Shown here: one piece after another, positions 52,333 through 61,686 of the stretch
How positions within the stretch are numbered: the first letter of the stretch is position 1
Layout: every line of letters starts with the position of its first letter
NCBI GenBank assembly: GCA_964431035.1
Contig: CAYSIF010000001.1
Span: 36,950 to 100,949 of the forward strand
DNA length: 64,000 nucleotides
Direction: 5' to 3'
Source of the DNA: Methanobrevibacter_A sp964431035
GTDB taxonomy: Archaea; Methanobacteriota; Methanobacteria; Methanobacteriales; Methanobacteriaceae
Program-made: the position numbers and the translations under genes
The notes under the pieces: model-generated
The model's input: only the letters and a program-made list of their open reading frames with translations
Databases searched by the model: none
Told to the model about the DNA's origin: nothing

Positions 52333-55300
52333 ATGGTTGAATTGGACTCTAAGAAATATTTAGCTTCCAAAATTAACAATTTTGATGAAGCTACATTACT
52401 ATCTCCGAATATAAATGGAAATAAAGAAAATACTAAAATTGATAAATGTACTTTTGAAATATTAAAATCTGATGAACTTAATAATTTTTTAAATGATATT
52501 ATCATTTCAACTGATGACTTGATTCTGGCCAGTACTCTGTTGACATTAAATAAATTCAATTTCACTTCTGAAAATTTAATTTTTTTAACAAACAATGTCC
52601 CATTTGCAGGCATTTTCAAAAATAGGAACATTTCAATAAAAGACTACCTAAATTTTATTCATGATGAATATATAACTGCTAAGAAATTCTTTAAAACAGA
52701 TGAAAATGATGAAGTTCTTAAAGAGTATGGAATTGTTCCTGAATTTTATTATAGTTTCAATAATGACCTGAATTTCAACAATTCTCCTTCCAACTATCTA
52801 AAAGTTAATGAAACTGATAAAAAAATCAGTTTAATCTTATATTACAATGAAGAATTATACTCAGCAGAATATATTGAAACATTTCTTGATTCATGCAATA
52901 AAATTATTGGACAATTCATAAACAATGACTTGACGAAGTTCAGATTATGTGATGTGGAGCTTGTGACACAATCTGAAATTCCAACATTCCAACCTGTGGA
53001 AAATCCATTCATACACAAACGCTTTGAAAAGCAGGTTGAAAGTAAAGGGGATGACATAGCACTAGTTTCAAATGGAGAAACCTTAACATATAATGAGCTA
53101 AACCAAAGGGCAAATCGTGTTGCTAATTCACTTATTGAAATCGGTGCCAAACCTAAAAGCAACATTCTTGTAATGCTTCCAAGGGACAGTAAGCTAATAT
53201 CCACAATACTAGGAATATTCAAGGCAGGATGTTCATTTATTCCTATAGATTTGGAATATCCTATAGAAAGAATCAAATATATTTATGAAAACAGCCAAGC
53301 CGATTATATCATTACCAATGATGGAACATCAGATGAAAATTTAAGTATTAATGAATTGCTTAAGGGAGAAAATACATCCAATCCAGATGTTGATGTCTCT
53401 CCAGATGATTTAGCATATATGATTTACACTTCAGGTTCAACCGGAAAACCAAAAGGTGTAATGATTTCTCATAAAAATGCATGTAATCAGGTTGAAGGAA
53501 ATCCGAAATGCGAATATGACAATTTATTAAGCATTGCAACAATTGCATTTGACACATCCCTTGAAGACCTATTAACAGGCCTGACCAATGGAATTAAAAT
53601 TATATTCGCAAATGATGAAGAGATTAAAAATGTAGTTGACTTAATTAATCTGATTAAGAAAAACAAACCACAGGTAATGGAATTCACACCTTCCAGACTG
53701 TTATCATATCTTGAAGTTGAAGAGTTCTGTGATGTTATAGATTGTGCAAAATGTATTGTTATGGGAGGAGAACAATTCTCAGCCAAGGCATTTAATGGAG
53801 TAAAACAGTACTGCAATGCAAAAATATACAACAGTTACGGTCCGACCGAAGCAACAATCGCATCCAATTATAAGGAAATAACAGATTCAGACAATATCAC
53901 AGTTGGACCTGCTCTCAGAAACTATTTAACCGATGTAAGAGACATCGACGGTAAACTGTTGCCTAAAGGAATTATGGGAGAGCTTTATATTGGTGGTGTT
54001 GGTGTAGGTAAAGGTTACTATAACATGGATGATAAAACCAAAGAGGTGTTCCTGACCATAAATGATATTCCATACTATAGAAGTGGAGATTATGCAATTG
54101 AGCTTCCTAATGGAGATATTGATATTAAAGGAAGAATTGATAATCAGATTAAACTCAGGGGTTTAAGAATCGAAATTGGTGAAATAGAATCTAATATCGC
54201 CAGATTTCCAAGTATCAAACAAACTGCAGTTGTTATTAAGGAAATCAATAACACCGAGCACTTATGTGCATATTTCACTTCTGAAGAAAAAATAGACATT
54301 CCTTTATTAAAACGATATCTTCAAAATAAATTGACCAAATACATGGTTCCTTCAGTGTTCATGCAACTGGAAGAAATGCCACAAACCCCTAACGGAAAAA
54401 CCGACCTTAAACAGTTACCTATTCCAGAATTGAATTTGGAAAATATCAAACCTGAAAATGAAACAGAAGAAAAAATATTTAAAATTACTTCAGAGCTTTT
54501 AGGTACTGATGAATTCGGTACAACTGATGATTTATACAATCTCGGTTTCACATCTTTAACATTAATGAAATTAAATTCAAGAATTTATAATGAAACTGAT
54601 GTTAACCTCGATGTAATTTCATTATTTACAAATCCTACAGTTAAAAACCTGGCAGATAAAGTTGATAATAATATAACTAATGATATTGACATTAACAGAA
54701 TAGTTGATGATGCATACGATATGGAATACTTCCCCTTAACTTCAAATCAATTGGGTATTTACTATGAATGTGTGCAGACTGATAAAATCAAATACACTTT
54801 GCCATATGCAATACGATTTGACAATAGTATTAATCCATATAAACTCAAAGAGGCTATAATAAAAACAATTGAAATACATCCATATCTTAAAACAAGAATA
54901 GTAAATGTGGAAGGACAATTGAAACAAAAAAGATGTGATGATATAGCAATTGATGAAATTGAAATCGTTGAAGTCGATTCAATATCAAATAAAGAACTAA
55001 TGGAAAATGAAGTCAAACCAATACCGATCGAGGACAATCAATTATTCCGCTTTAAAATCTATAAAACTCCTAATGAAACCATTCTATTCTCTGATTTCCA
55101 CCATATAATTAATGATGGTGCATCACAAAACAATTTCTTTGAAGATGTTGGAAAAGCATATGAAGATAAAGAAATCGAATCTGAAAACGTTGACGGATAT
55201 ATATACAGCCTCATTGAAGAAGAAACTGCAGTAAATGAAGTTTCTGAAAAATACTTCAAAAATAAATTAACTGATGGAATAGAATCTACAGTATTGACAC

Positions 55301-58300
55301 CTAATCTAACTGGAAATCCTGAAATTGGTGAAATAAAAATCCTTCAGGATACAATCGATTCCACTTTCGTTAGACATTTCTGTCAAGACCATTCCATAAG
55401 TCCGAACACATTATTCATGGCGGCTACAATGATATGTCTTAATAAATTTACCTTCAGTGATAAATCATTAATTACAACAATTTTCAATGGCAGGGCAAAT
55501 CCTGATTTCTACAAAACACAGGGAATGCTAGTTAAAACATTACCAATAGTTGTTAAAAGTGAAGACAGGAAAATGATAATTGAAGATTTCATCAAAGTAG
55601 TTGATAAAGCTTGGAAAGATGCTTTGGTTCACAGCAATTATCCGTATACCAAGCTTTCAGAAGATTATCAATTGAAACCTGAATTCTTCTATTCATTCAA
55701 TGAGGAAATGGATCATGACATAATTAATATTAATGGTAAAAGTTATGATTCAATTCCTTTAGATGGTACTGCCACTACAGATTATAAAATTAATCTGGAT
55801 TTCTATGATGACGGGCAAAACATTTCAGTATATCTTGAATATAATAATCAACTTTATACAGAAGATTATGTTAAAGAATTTTTAAGAGCTATAAAATATG
55901 TATTGATTCAGTTCTTTGTAAATGATATGGATAAATTACGTATTGAAGATATTGAATTGGCAGATTCATCTGACATTCCTAAATTTGAACCTGTTGAAAA
56001 TCCATTCTTACATAAACGTTTTGAAAAAATGGTTGAAACTAAAGGTGATGAAACAGCACTTATTTCAAATGGAGAATCATTAACATATAATGAATTAAAC
56101 CAAAAAGCAAACAGTATCGCTAATGCACTTATCAAAAGAGGAGTGAAACCCAAAAATAATATTTTAATTAAGCTTCCAAGAACCAGTGATTTGATAGCTT
56201 CAATTTGGGGTATATTAAAAGCAGGATGTGCATTTATTCCAGTAGACCCTGAATATCCTAAGGAAAGAATTAACTATATTTTTGAAAACAGTCAGGCCGA
56301 ATATATTATTTCTAATGAAACAAATGATGTATCAATTGATATTAAAGAACTTTTAGATGAGAAAAATGTTGAAAATCCAGATGTTGAAATCTCTCCTGAA
56401 GATTTAGCTTACATGATTTACACTTCAGGTTCTACCGGAAATCCTAAGGGTGTAATGATTTGCCACAGAAACATCTGCAATCTAATTAAAGATTATCCTA
56501 AAACATTTTATAAAAAAGACTTAAGCATGACCACAATATCATTTGATGTTGCATTGGAGGACATTTTAACAAGCCTTACTGGTGGTGTGAAGTTAATCTT
56601 TGCAAACGATGTTGAAATCAAAAACACTAATGAATTGGTTAAATTAATAAACCAACATCAACCAGAAGTTATAGATCTGACTCCTTCAAGATTGTCTGCA
56701 TATCTTGAATCAGAATCATTCTGTGAAGCAATCAAATGCTTGAAATGCATATTCCTTGGAGGTGAACAATTTTCTGCAACTACATATCTTGAACTAAGAA
56801 AATATAATAAAGATGCTATTGTATACAACAGTTATGGACCAACAGAAACCACAATCACCTCAAACAATAAAATCGTAACTGATGTAAATGATTTGACTGT
56901 AGGTCCTGCAATTCCGAATTATATAACTGAAGTAAGGGATATTGACGGTAAACTGGTGCCTGATGGAGTAATGGGAGAATTGTATATTGGAGGACCTAGT
57001 GTCGGAAAAGGATATTACAACATGCCTGAAAAAACTAAAGAGGCATTTCTAACTATAAATGATATACCATATTACCGTAGTGGTGATTATGCTATAAAAT
57101 TGCCAAACGACGATATCGACATTAAAGGAAGAATTGACAATCAAATAAAACTTAGAGGATTAAGAATAGAAATTGGTGAAATAGAATCAAACATTAATGA
57201 ATTTGATGGTATTAAACAGTCTGTAGTTGTCATTAAAAAGATTGGTGGTAATGACCATCTTTGTGCATATTTCACAACAAATGAAGAAATAGATGTGGAT
57301 GGATTAAAAAAGTATCTTAAAGATAGATTAACTGAATATATGGTTCCAACTGTATTTACTCAACTTGAAATTATGCCAAAAACACCAAACGGTAAAATAG
57401 ATGCAAAATCTTTGCCTAAGATAAATATTGATGATTTAAAAGCAGAATATGTTGCTCCAACAACCGAAACAGAGAAAATTGTTGTAAAAGCATTTGAAAA
57501 AGTTTTCAATCAAGAAATTGGAATAAATGATGATTTCCTTGTAATGGGTGGAGATTCCCTAACTGCTATAAAAATACTTTCAATATTGACTGAAGAAGGT
57601 ATCTCAATTACAGTGAGCACAATTATGAACAATAAAACTCCTTCTGAGATTGCAAGAATTATAGATGGTGGTGTGGCCGAGTATGGATTCAATTTAGCTA
57701 AAAAAGGAACCATCAATAAAAATCTATTCTTAATTCCTCCAATTAGTGGAACATCATTCATATATCTTTATTTAGTTGAAAATCTGGAATTTGAGGGCAA
57801 TATTTATCTTATTGACGATTTTAAATATGATTTACCTCTTGAAGAAATGAAAAAAACAGATACAAAAACTGTGCTTGACAAATATTATGATGCAATAAAG
57901 GACTTGTTCCAAGATGGGGATATTATTGCAGGATATTCTCAAGGAGGCATATTTACAATGCTTCTTGCAAGTAAATTGGAGCAAGAAAAGAAGGTTGATA
58001 AATGTATTTTAATTGACACTGTCTTAAATTTCAAAGAAACAAATGAAGTTGATAGGGAAGAGGTAATGGGATTAATTGATATGGTACAAGCTACCGATTT
58101 TGATTTGGAAGAATTATCTCCAGAACCTTTTGACATATTTACTGAAAAAGTTGTAGAAGTATGTAGAATCAATTCATTATGGGATTTCGAACCAGTAACT
58201 ATTGACTCACCAGTAATTTATTTAAGTACCACACCTCATGAGGAAGAATTGTACAATATAGCAAACAATCCAGAATTTGTAGTTATTGATGCAGATCATG

Positions 58301-58350
58301 TCTCAATTGTGGAAAAAGATGTTCCAAAAATAGTTAAATATTTCAAGTAA
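52333..58350 (+). CDS. Two-module non-ribosomal peptide synthetase (truncated C-A-PCP-C-A-PCP-TE)
   Basis: The 2,005 aa protein makes a short peptide on carrier domains. Residues 1-210 are the rear half of a condensation domain without HHxxxDG. A1 (about 225-700) has YTSGSTGKPKG near 364 and NSYGPTE; PCP1 carries Ser741 (GFTSLTLMKL). The second C domain (about 795-1205) has an intact HHIINDG at 923-929. A2 (about 1222-1695) has YTSGSTGNPKG near 1363; PCP2 has Ser1742 (GGDSLTAIK). The thioesterase has GYSQGG (Ser1869) and His1989. The two modules are alike enough to be duplicates. No carrier-activating (Sfp-type) gene is in the window. NRPS genes are rare in archaea but known in rumen methanogens. 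Confidence 0.93.
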   Translation: MVELDSKKYLASKINNFDEATLLSPNINGNKENTKIDKCTFEILKSDELNNFLNDIIISTDDLILASTLLTLNKFNFTSENLIFLTNNVPFAGIFKNRNISIKDYLNFIHDEYITAKKFFKTDENDEVLKEYGIVPEFYYSFNNDLNFNNSPSNYLKVNETDKKISLILYYNEELYSAEYIETFLDSCNKIIGQFINNDLTKFRLCDVELVTQSEIPTFQPVENPFIHKRFEKQVESKGDDIALVSNGETLTYNELNQRANRVANSLIEIGAKPKSNILVMLPRDSKLISTILGIFKAGCSFIPIDLEYPIERIKYIYENSQADYIITNDGTSDENLSINELLKGENTSNPDVDVSPDDLAYMIYTSGSTGKPKGVMISHKNACNQVEGNPKCEYDNLLSIATIAFDTSLEDLLTGLTNGIKIIFANDEEIKNVVDLINLIKKNKPQVMEFTPSRLLSYLEVEEFCDVIDCAKCIVMGGEQFSAKAFNGVKQYCNAKIYNSYGPTEATIASNYKEITDSDNITVGPALRNYLTDVRDIDGKLLPKGIMGELYIGGVGVGKGYYNMDDKTKEVFLTINDIPYYRSGDYAIELPNGDIDIKGRIDNQIKLRGLRIEIGEIESNIARFPSIKQTAVVIKEINNTEHLCAYFTSEEKIDIPLLKRYLQNKLTKYMVPSVFMQLEEMPQTPNGKTDLKQLPIPELNLENIKPENETEEKIFKITSELLGTDEFGTTDDLYNLGFTSLTLMKLNSRIYNETDVNLDVISLFTNPTVKNLADKVDNNITNDIDINRIVDDAYDMEYFPLTSNQLGIYYECVQTDKIKYTLPYAIRFDNSINPYKLKEAIIKTIEIHPYLKTRIVNVEGQLKQKRCDDIAIDEIEIVEVDSISNKELMENEVKPIPIEDNQLFRFKIYKTPNETILFSDFHHIINDGASQNNFFEDVGKAYEDKEIESENVDGYIYSLIEEETAVNEVSEKYFKNKLTDGIESTVLTPNLTGNPEIGEIKILQDTIDSTFVRHFCQDHSISPNTLFMAATMICLNKFTFSDKSLITTIFNGRANPDFYKTQGMLVKTLPIVVKSEDRKMIIEDFIKVVDKAWKDALVHSNYPYTKLSEDYQLKPEFFYSFNEEMDHDIININGKSYDSIPLDGTATTDYKINLDFYDDGQNISVYLEYNNQLYTEDYVKEFLRAIKYVLIQFFVNDMDKLRIEDIELADSSDIPKFEPVENPFLHKRFEKMVETKGDETALISNGESLTYNELNQKANSIANALIKRGVKPKNNILIKLPRTSDLIASIWGILKAGCAFIPVDPEYPKERINYIFENSQAEYIISNETNDVSIDIKELLDEKNVENPDVEISPEDLAYMIYTSGSTGNPKGVMICHRNICNLIKDYPKTFYKKDLSMTTISFDVALEDILTSLTGGVKLIFANDVEIKNTNELVKLINQHQPEVIDLTPSRLSAYLESESFCEAIKCLKCIFLGGEQFSATTYLELRKYNKDAIVYNSYGPTETTITSNNKIVTDVNDLTVGPAIPNYITEVRDIDGKLVPDGVMGELYIGGPSVGKGYYNMPEKTKEAFLTINDIPYYRSGDYAIKLPNDDIDIKGRIDNQIKLRGLRIEIGEIESNINEFDGIKQSVVVIKKIGGNDHLCAYFTTNEEIDVDGLKKYLKDRLTEYMVPTVFTQLEIMPKTPNGKIDAKSLPKINIDDLKAEYVAPTTETEKIVVKAFEKVFNQEIGINDDFLVMGGDSLTAIKILSILTEEGISITVSTIMNNKTPSEIARIIDGGVAEYGFNLAKKGTINKNLFLIPPISGTSFIYLYLVENLEFEGNIYLIDDFKYDLPLEEMKKTDTKTVLDKYYDAIKDLFQDGDIIAGYSQGGIFTMLLASKLEQEKKVDKCILIDTVLNFKETNEVDREEVMGLIDMVQATDFDLEELSPEPFDIFTEKVVEVCRINSLWDFEPVTIDSPVIYLSTTPHEEELYNIANNPEFVVIDADHVSIVEKDVPKIVKYFK

Positions 58351-58377
58351 ATTGATTATTGGAGATTATGTGATACC

Positions 58378-60060
58378 ATGTCAAATAGGATTATTGACCA
58401 TAAGTTTAAGGAAATCTTATTGCCTACAATACTAATTGCAATGGCTTTGAACATAACATCTATTGCAGATTCAAGTTTCGTGGCAAACTTCATTGGTCAT
58501 AATGGGCAGGCTGCATTACAGGTATTTGAACCAGTAGTGTTGTTAATTACAATTTTTGAATGGTTATTCGGTCTTGGCGGGCAAATTCTGGCATTAAATA
58601 AAAAGGCAGAATTTGATGAAGATGGAAGTAACCATTATTATACTGCTGCATTATTAACGACTGTTGTGGTATCTGTTGTTTTGATGATTCTCTTTTTTGC
58701 ATTTGAGAATACTTTAATTGCAGTTTTACATCCAAGTCATGATGTTGCCCCATTAGTTATTGCTTATGCAAGGTTTGCATTCATCAGTTTTCCTTTAGCT
58801 ACCATATTGAGTGTTTTATGCCAATTCATTCGTGTAGACGGTCAGCCAAATTTGGCCTCAACATTAATCATAATTGCAAATGTTGTAAATATAATATTGG
58901 ACTTTGTCTTTTTGGGATGTCTGCACATGGGTATTGAAGGAGCCTCACTTGCAACAGTTATAGGATATGCAGTTGGATTGCTTGGTGTTTTAAAATATTA
59001 TTTCAATCCAAAAAGAACATTTGAGTTCACATTATCAAAATTACGAATCAAATCTTGGATTAAATCAACTGTTGAAATTATAAAAATTGGATCTCCCGGA
59101 GCAAGCGTAGGGTTATTTGACGTTATACTGGTTTATATAATGAATTTTATTATTGGCTCAGTTATGGGAACATTAGGGCTGAATATTTATAATGCCTGTG
59201 TAAATGCATTGCTTGTGATAAGCATTTTAGTCATTGGATTTTCAGAAACATTGTCTTCGATTGTTCCAATCTTTTATTCACAAAACGATTTTTATAACTT
59301 GAAGTATATTGTTCGAAAATCAATCATATGGACATTAATATGTTCTATCATATTTACAGCAATTCTATGGATTTATCCTGATGGATTTTTAATATTCTAT
59401 AATCTTCATCATATGCCAAGTGATTCAACCATAGAAAACGCACTAAGATTATTCTCATTGTCTTTTATACCATTTACTTTTGTAAGTATATTGCTTTTCT
59501 ATTATGAAGGAATTGAAAGGTTTGTTCCAGCAGGGGTGGTATCAATCATATCCACATTGATTGGTCCCTTACTGTTCACTTTTGTACTATATCAAATTAT
59601 GGGGCCAAATGGTATCTGGCTGTCATTCCTATTTGGGACATTTTTAGCTTTGCTGGTAGCAGTATTATGCTCTAAATTTAGTGAAAGAAGAGAAAAAGAA
59701 TATTATGGGTTATTCTATATTAAAAAGGATTTAATTCCAAAAACCCGAAATTATACCTTGGAAAACATTAATGATAGCACAAAAAATGAAATGTTTGATT
59801 ATTTAAATGGTTTAAATACAAGTAATTCCGAATGTGAAAAGTTGGATGAAATATTGGAGTATCTCTTTGAAAATAATGAGGATGATATATTTGTTGAAAT
59901 TTTAATAATCGATTATGACAATAATATATCAATTAACATCAAGGATGAGGGAAAAAGAGAAATCATTAGGGATAATGTTGAATTTTCTAATGATGAGCAT
60001 ATAAATTCCAGTGAGGTTTTGGGCCTTAATAATGTGGAATTAACCATTCCAAAAAAATAA
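58378..60060 (+). CDS. MATE-family exporter with C-terminal degenerate kinase-like ATPase domain
   Basis: Residues 1-450 form a 12-helix MATE multidrug exporter (LALNKKAEFDEDGSNHYYTA, CQFIRVDGQPNLASTLIIIA). An extra 105 residues follow. This tail has a helix (CEKLDEILEYLFENN), FVEILIIDYDNNISINIKDE followed by GK, and LGLNNVE, which resemble the N box, strands and G2 box of RsbW-type HATPase domains, though shortened. It starts 27 bases after the NRPS stop with GGAGATTATGTGATACC, so it is co-transcribed and probably exports the peptide. The tail identity is inference. Confidence 0.85.
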   Translation: MSNRIIDHKFKEILLPTILIAMALNITSIADSSFVANFIGHNGQAALQVFEPVVLLITIFEWLFGLGGQILALNKKAEFDEDGSNHYYTAALLTTVVVSVVLMILFFAFENTLIAVLHPSHDVAPLVIAYARFAFISFPLATILSVLCQFIRVDGQPNLASTLIIIANVVNIILDFVFLGCLHMGIEGASLATVIGYAVGLLGVLKYYFNPKRTFEFTLSKLRIKSWIKSTVEIIKIGSPGASVGLFDVILVYIMNFIIGSVMGTLGLNIYNACVNALLVISILVIGFSETLSSIVPIFYSQNDFYNLKYIVRKSIIWTLICSIIFTAILWIYPDGFLIFYNLHHMPSDSTIENALRLFSLSFIPFTFVSILLFYYEGIERFVPAGVVSIISTLIGPLLFTFVLYQIMGPNGIWLSFLFGTFLALLVAVLCSKFSERREKEYYGLFYIKKDLIPKTRNYTLENINDSTKNEMFDYLNGLNTSNSECEKLDEILEYLFENNEDDIFVEILIIDYDNNISINIKDEGKREIIRDNVEFSNDEHINSSEVLGLNNVELTIPKK

Positions 60061-60162
60061 ATGATACATTTCATGATAATTTCCAAAAAATTGGAATAAA
60101 ATCTAACAATATTGCAACACTTAAAATATAAACATCTTAATAAAAAAAATTCTAAAAAATCA

Positions 60163-60183
60163 TAAAACATAAATTATGTTTTA
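60163..60183. terminator. Palindrome after the MATE gene
   Basis: TAAAACATAA and TTATGTTTTA form a perfect ten-base inverted repeat around one A, 103 bases after the MATE stop; its right arm overlaps motif copy E. It could end the NRPS-MATE transcript. Confidence 0.45.
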
Positions 60184-60213
60184 TTAGGTTACTACTAAAA
60201 ACATGAAAATAAT
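60178..60213 (+). repeat. Dispersed 37-bp motif, copy E
   Basis: GTTTTATTAGGTTACTACT (one base shorter in the core) then AAAAACATGAAAATAAT, identical to the tails of G and H. Confidence 0.9.
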
Positions 60214-60287
60214 TTTATATTGCAAATATAACTAAACTTTAGATAAATTGTTTATATTATAAATGATATATTTTATTTTAAATATGT

Positions 60288-60347
60288 ATTGAAATATCAA
60301 TATAATTATTATATATTGATAAAATAATATATATTGAATTTCCAATA
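60288..60347. promoter_or_regulatory. ATATTGA direct and inverted repeats upstream of an ATPase gene
   Basis: TATTGA/TCAATA (60,288-60,303), two ATATTGA words and TATTG/CAATA (60,332-60,347) lie within 85 bases of the ATPase start. They look like an operator array different from those of the other ATPases. Confidence 0.5.
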
Positions 60348-60371
60348 TAAAATCTTAATAGGTAAAAAAAT

Positions 60372-61556
60372 ATGAATAAATTACCAATAGGCAACAAACA
60401 AGAACTAAATGAAGATGAATTTTTCAATAGAACACATGAAATATCAACTATAACCCACCTATTAGAATTAACAAGCCAAAATAATGCACCAAACATCCTT
60501 TTAACAGGAATTAGAGGTGTAGGAAAAACAGTTTTCATCAAAAAAATCAAAAAAGAAATACAAGATGATTACCTTGGAATATATATAGATTTTTCCAAAG
60601 CAGAATGCTACCAAAAAGACAATATGTCAATTATAGGGCTAATGGAATTTTATTATAATGAAATCATCAAAGAATGTAAAAACAGAAAATTAGATACATT
60701 AGATAAAAAAATCGAAAAATACTTCAAAACAAACAAATTTAAAATTAAAAATTATGGAAATATAAATGGAATACCATTCCCAATATTTGATAAAGAAACA
60801 AAAACTGAAGACTTAATTAATTTCACAATGGACTTACCAAAACAGATATATGAAGAAAATAAAAATAAAATAAAAGGAATAGTAATTTTTATTGATGAAA
60901 TTCAGATAATTCGAGAATTAAATAAATATATGGAATCTTTTTTATGGAAATTTAGAAGTTTCATAGAAAATCAGGACAATATAGCATATATACTAGCAGG
61001 ATCAATGAGTTTAGAAGATGAACTTATACCTCAAATTGCTAGCCAAGGCGGAGTATTTGGAGGTAGAATGTTTTCATTCCAATTAAATGTCTTTGGAAAA
61101 AATACCGTGAAAAAATATTTAAAAGAAAGAGCACCTGACTTAAAATTAACAGAAGAAGGGTTTAACGAATTTTACTCTTGTACCTCAGGAATTCCAGCAT
61201 ATATAAACTTTTTCGGCCTACTCCTTCCAAAAAATACTGAACTAAATGATAATGATATTAAAAACAAATTTGAAGATATGATATCAGTTTTATCTGTCCA
61301 TATAATAAGTCTTTGGTCAAAATTATCAATTAAAGAAAAAGAAATTATAATTTCATTGCTAAATGGTTCATTAAAAAGAATTGATATTGCAAATGAAATT
61401 AATATAACAACCGGTGCCTTAAGCATATATTTAAATCATCTTAAAAATCAAGGTTTAATAAGATTCAAAAACAATAGATATGAAATTTGCGAACCTATGC
61501 TTGCAAGTTGGTTAAGAATTGAATATGAAAAAAATGGAATTTACCCATTTAAGTAA
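60372..61556 (+). CDS. AAA ATPase with C-terminal winged helix, paralogue of 43,830-45,014
   Basis: The 394 aa protein has Walker A GIRGVGKT at 46-53, Walker B IFIDEIQII, a LAGSMSLEDELIPQIASQGG sensor stretch and a C-terminal winged helix (KEKEIIISLLNGSLKRIDIA, NEINITTGALSIYLNHLKNQ). It is colinear throughout with the ATPase at 43.8 kb, including FFNRTHE/FFNRNYE and the LRIEYEKNGIYPF/LKLEYENKGVYPY ends. It sits alone between motif copies E and F. AATAGGTAAAAAA precedes the ATG. Function unknown. Confidence 0.75.
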   Translation: MNKLPIGNKQELNEDEFFNRTHEISTITHLLELTSQNNAPNILLTGIRGVGKTVFIKKIKKEIQDDYLGIYIDFSKAECYQKDNMSIIGLMEFYYNEIIKECKNRKLDTLDKKIEKYFKTNKFKIKNYGNINGIPFPIFDKETKTEDLINFTMDLPKQIYEENKNKIKGIVIFIDEIQIIRELNKYMESFLWKFRSFIENQDNIAYILAGSMSLEDELIPQIASQGGVFGGRMFSFQLNVFGKNTVKKYLKERAPDLKLTEEGFNEFYSCTSGIPAYINFFGLLLPKNTELNDNDIKNKFEDMISVLSVHIISLWSKLSIKEKEIIISLLNGSLKRIDIANEINITTGALSIYLNHLKNQGLIRFKNNRYEICEPMLASWLRIEYEKNGIYPFK

Positions 61557-61614
61557 ATAGACCCTGTAAAATTGTTGAGGGTTAGAACTTTTTTTCATAT
61601 AATCTTGTTTTTTC

Positions 61615-61654
61615 GTTTTAGTTAGGTTACTAATAAAAAAAACATGAAAATAAT
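61615..61654 (+). repeat. Dispersed 37-bp motif, copy F
   Basis: Exact core GTTTTAGTTAGGTTACT, then AATAAAAAAAACATGAAAA and TAAT, with three extra A. Starts 59 bases after the ATPase stop. Confidence 0.92.
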
Positions 61655-61686
61655 CCATGTAGATATTGTAATTAATAATATAAATT

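Larger units (their letters stand above)
60061..60371. other. Intergenic region with palindrome, motif copy E and ATPase-upstream repeats
   Basis: No gene. From left to right it holds the palindrome at 60,163-60,183, motif copy E at 60,178-60,213 and ATATTGA repeats at 60,288-60,347 before the ATPase start. Confidence 0.7.

Noticed and set aside
52842..57761. Several 60-145 codon minus-strand frames within the NRPS gene
   Set aside because: They overlap conserved NRPS domains, have no ribosome binding sites and no recognisable content.
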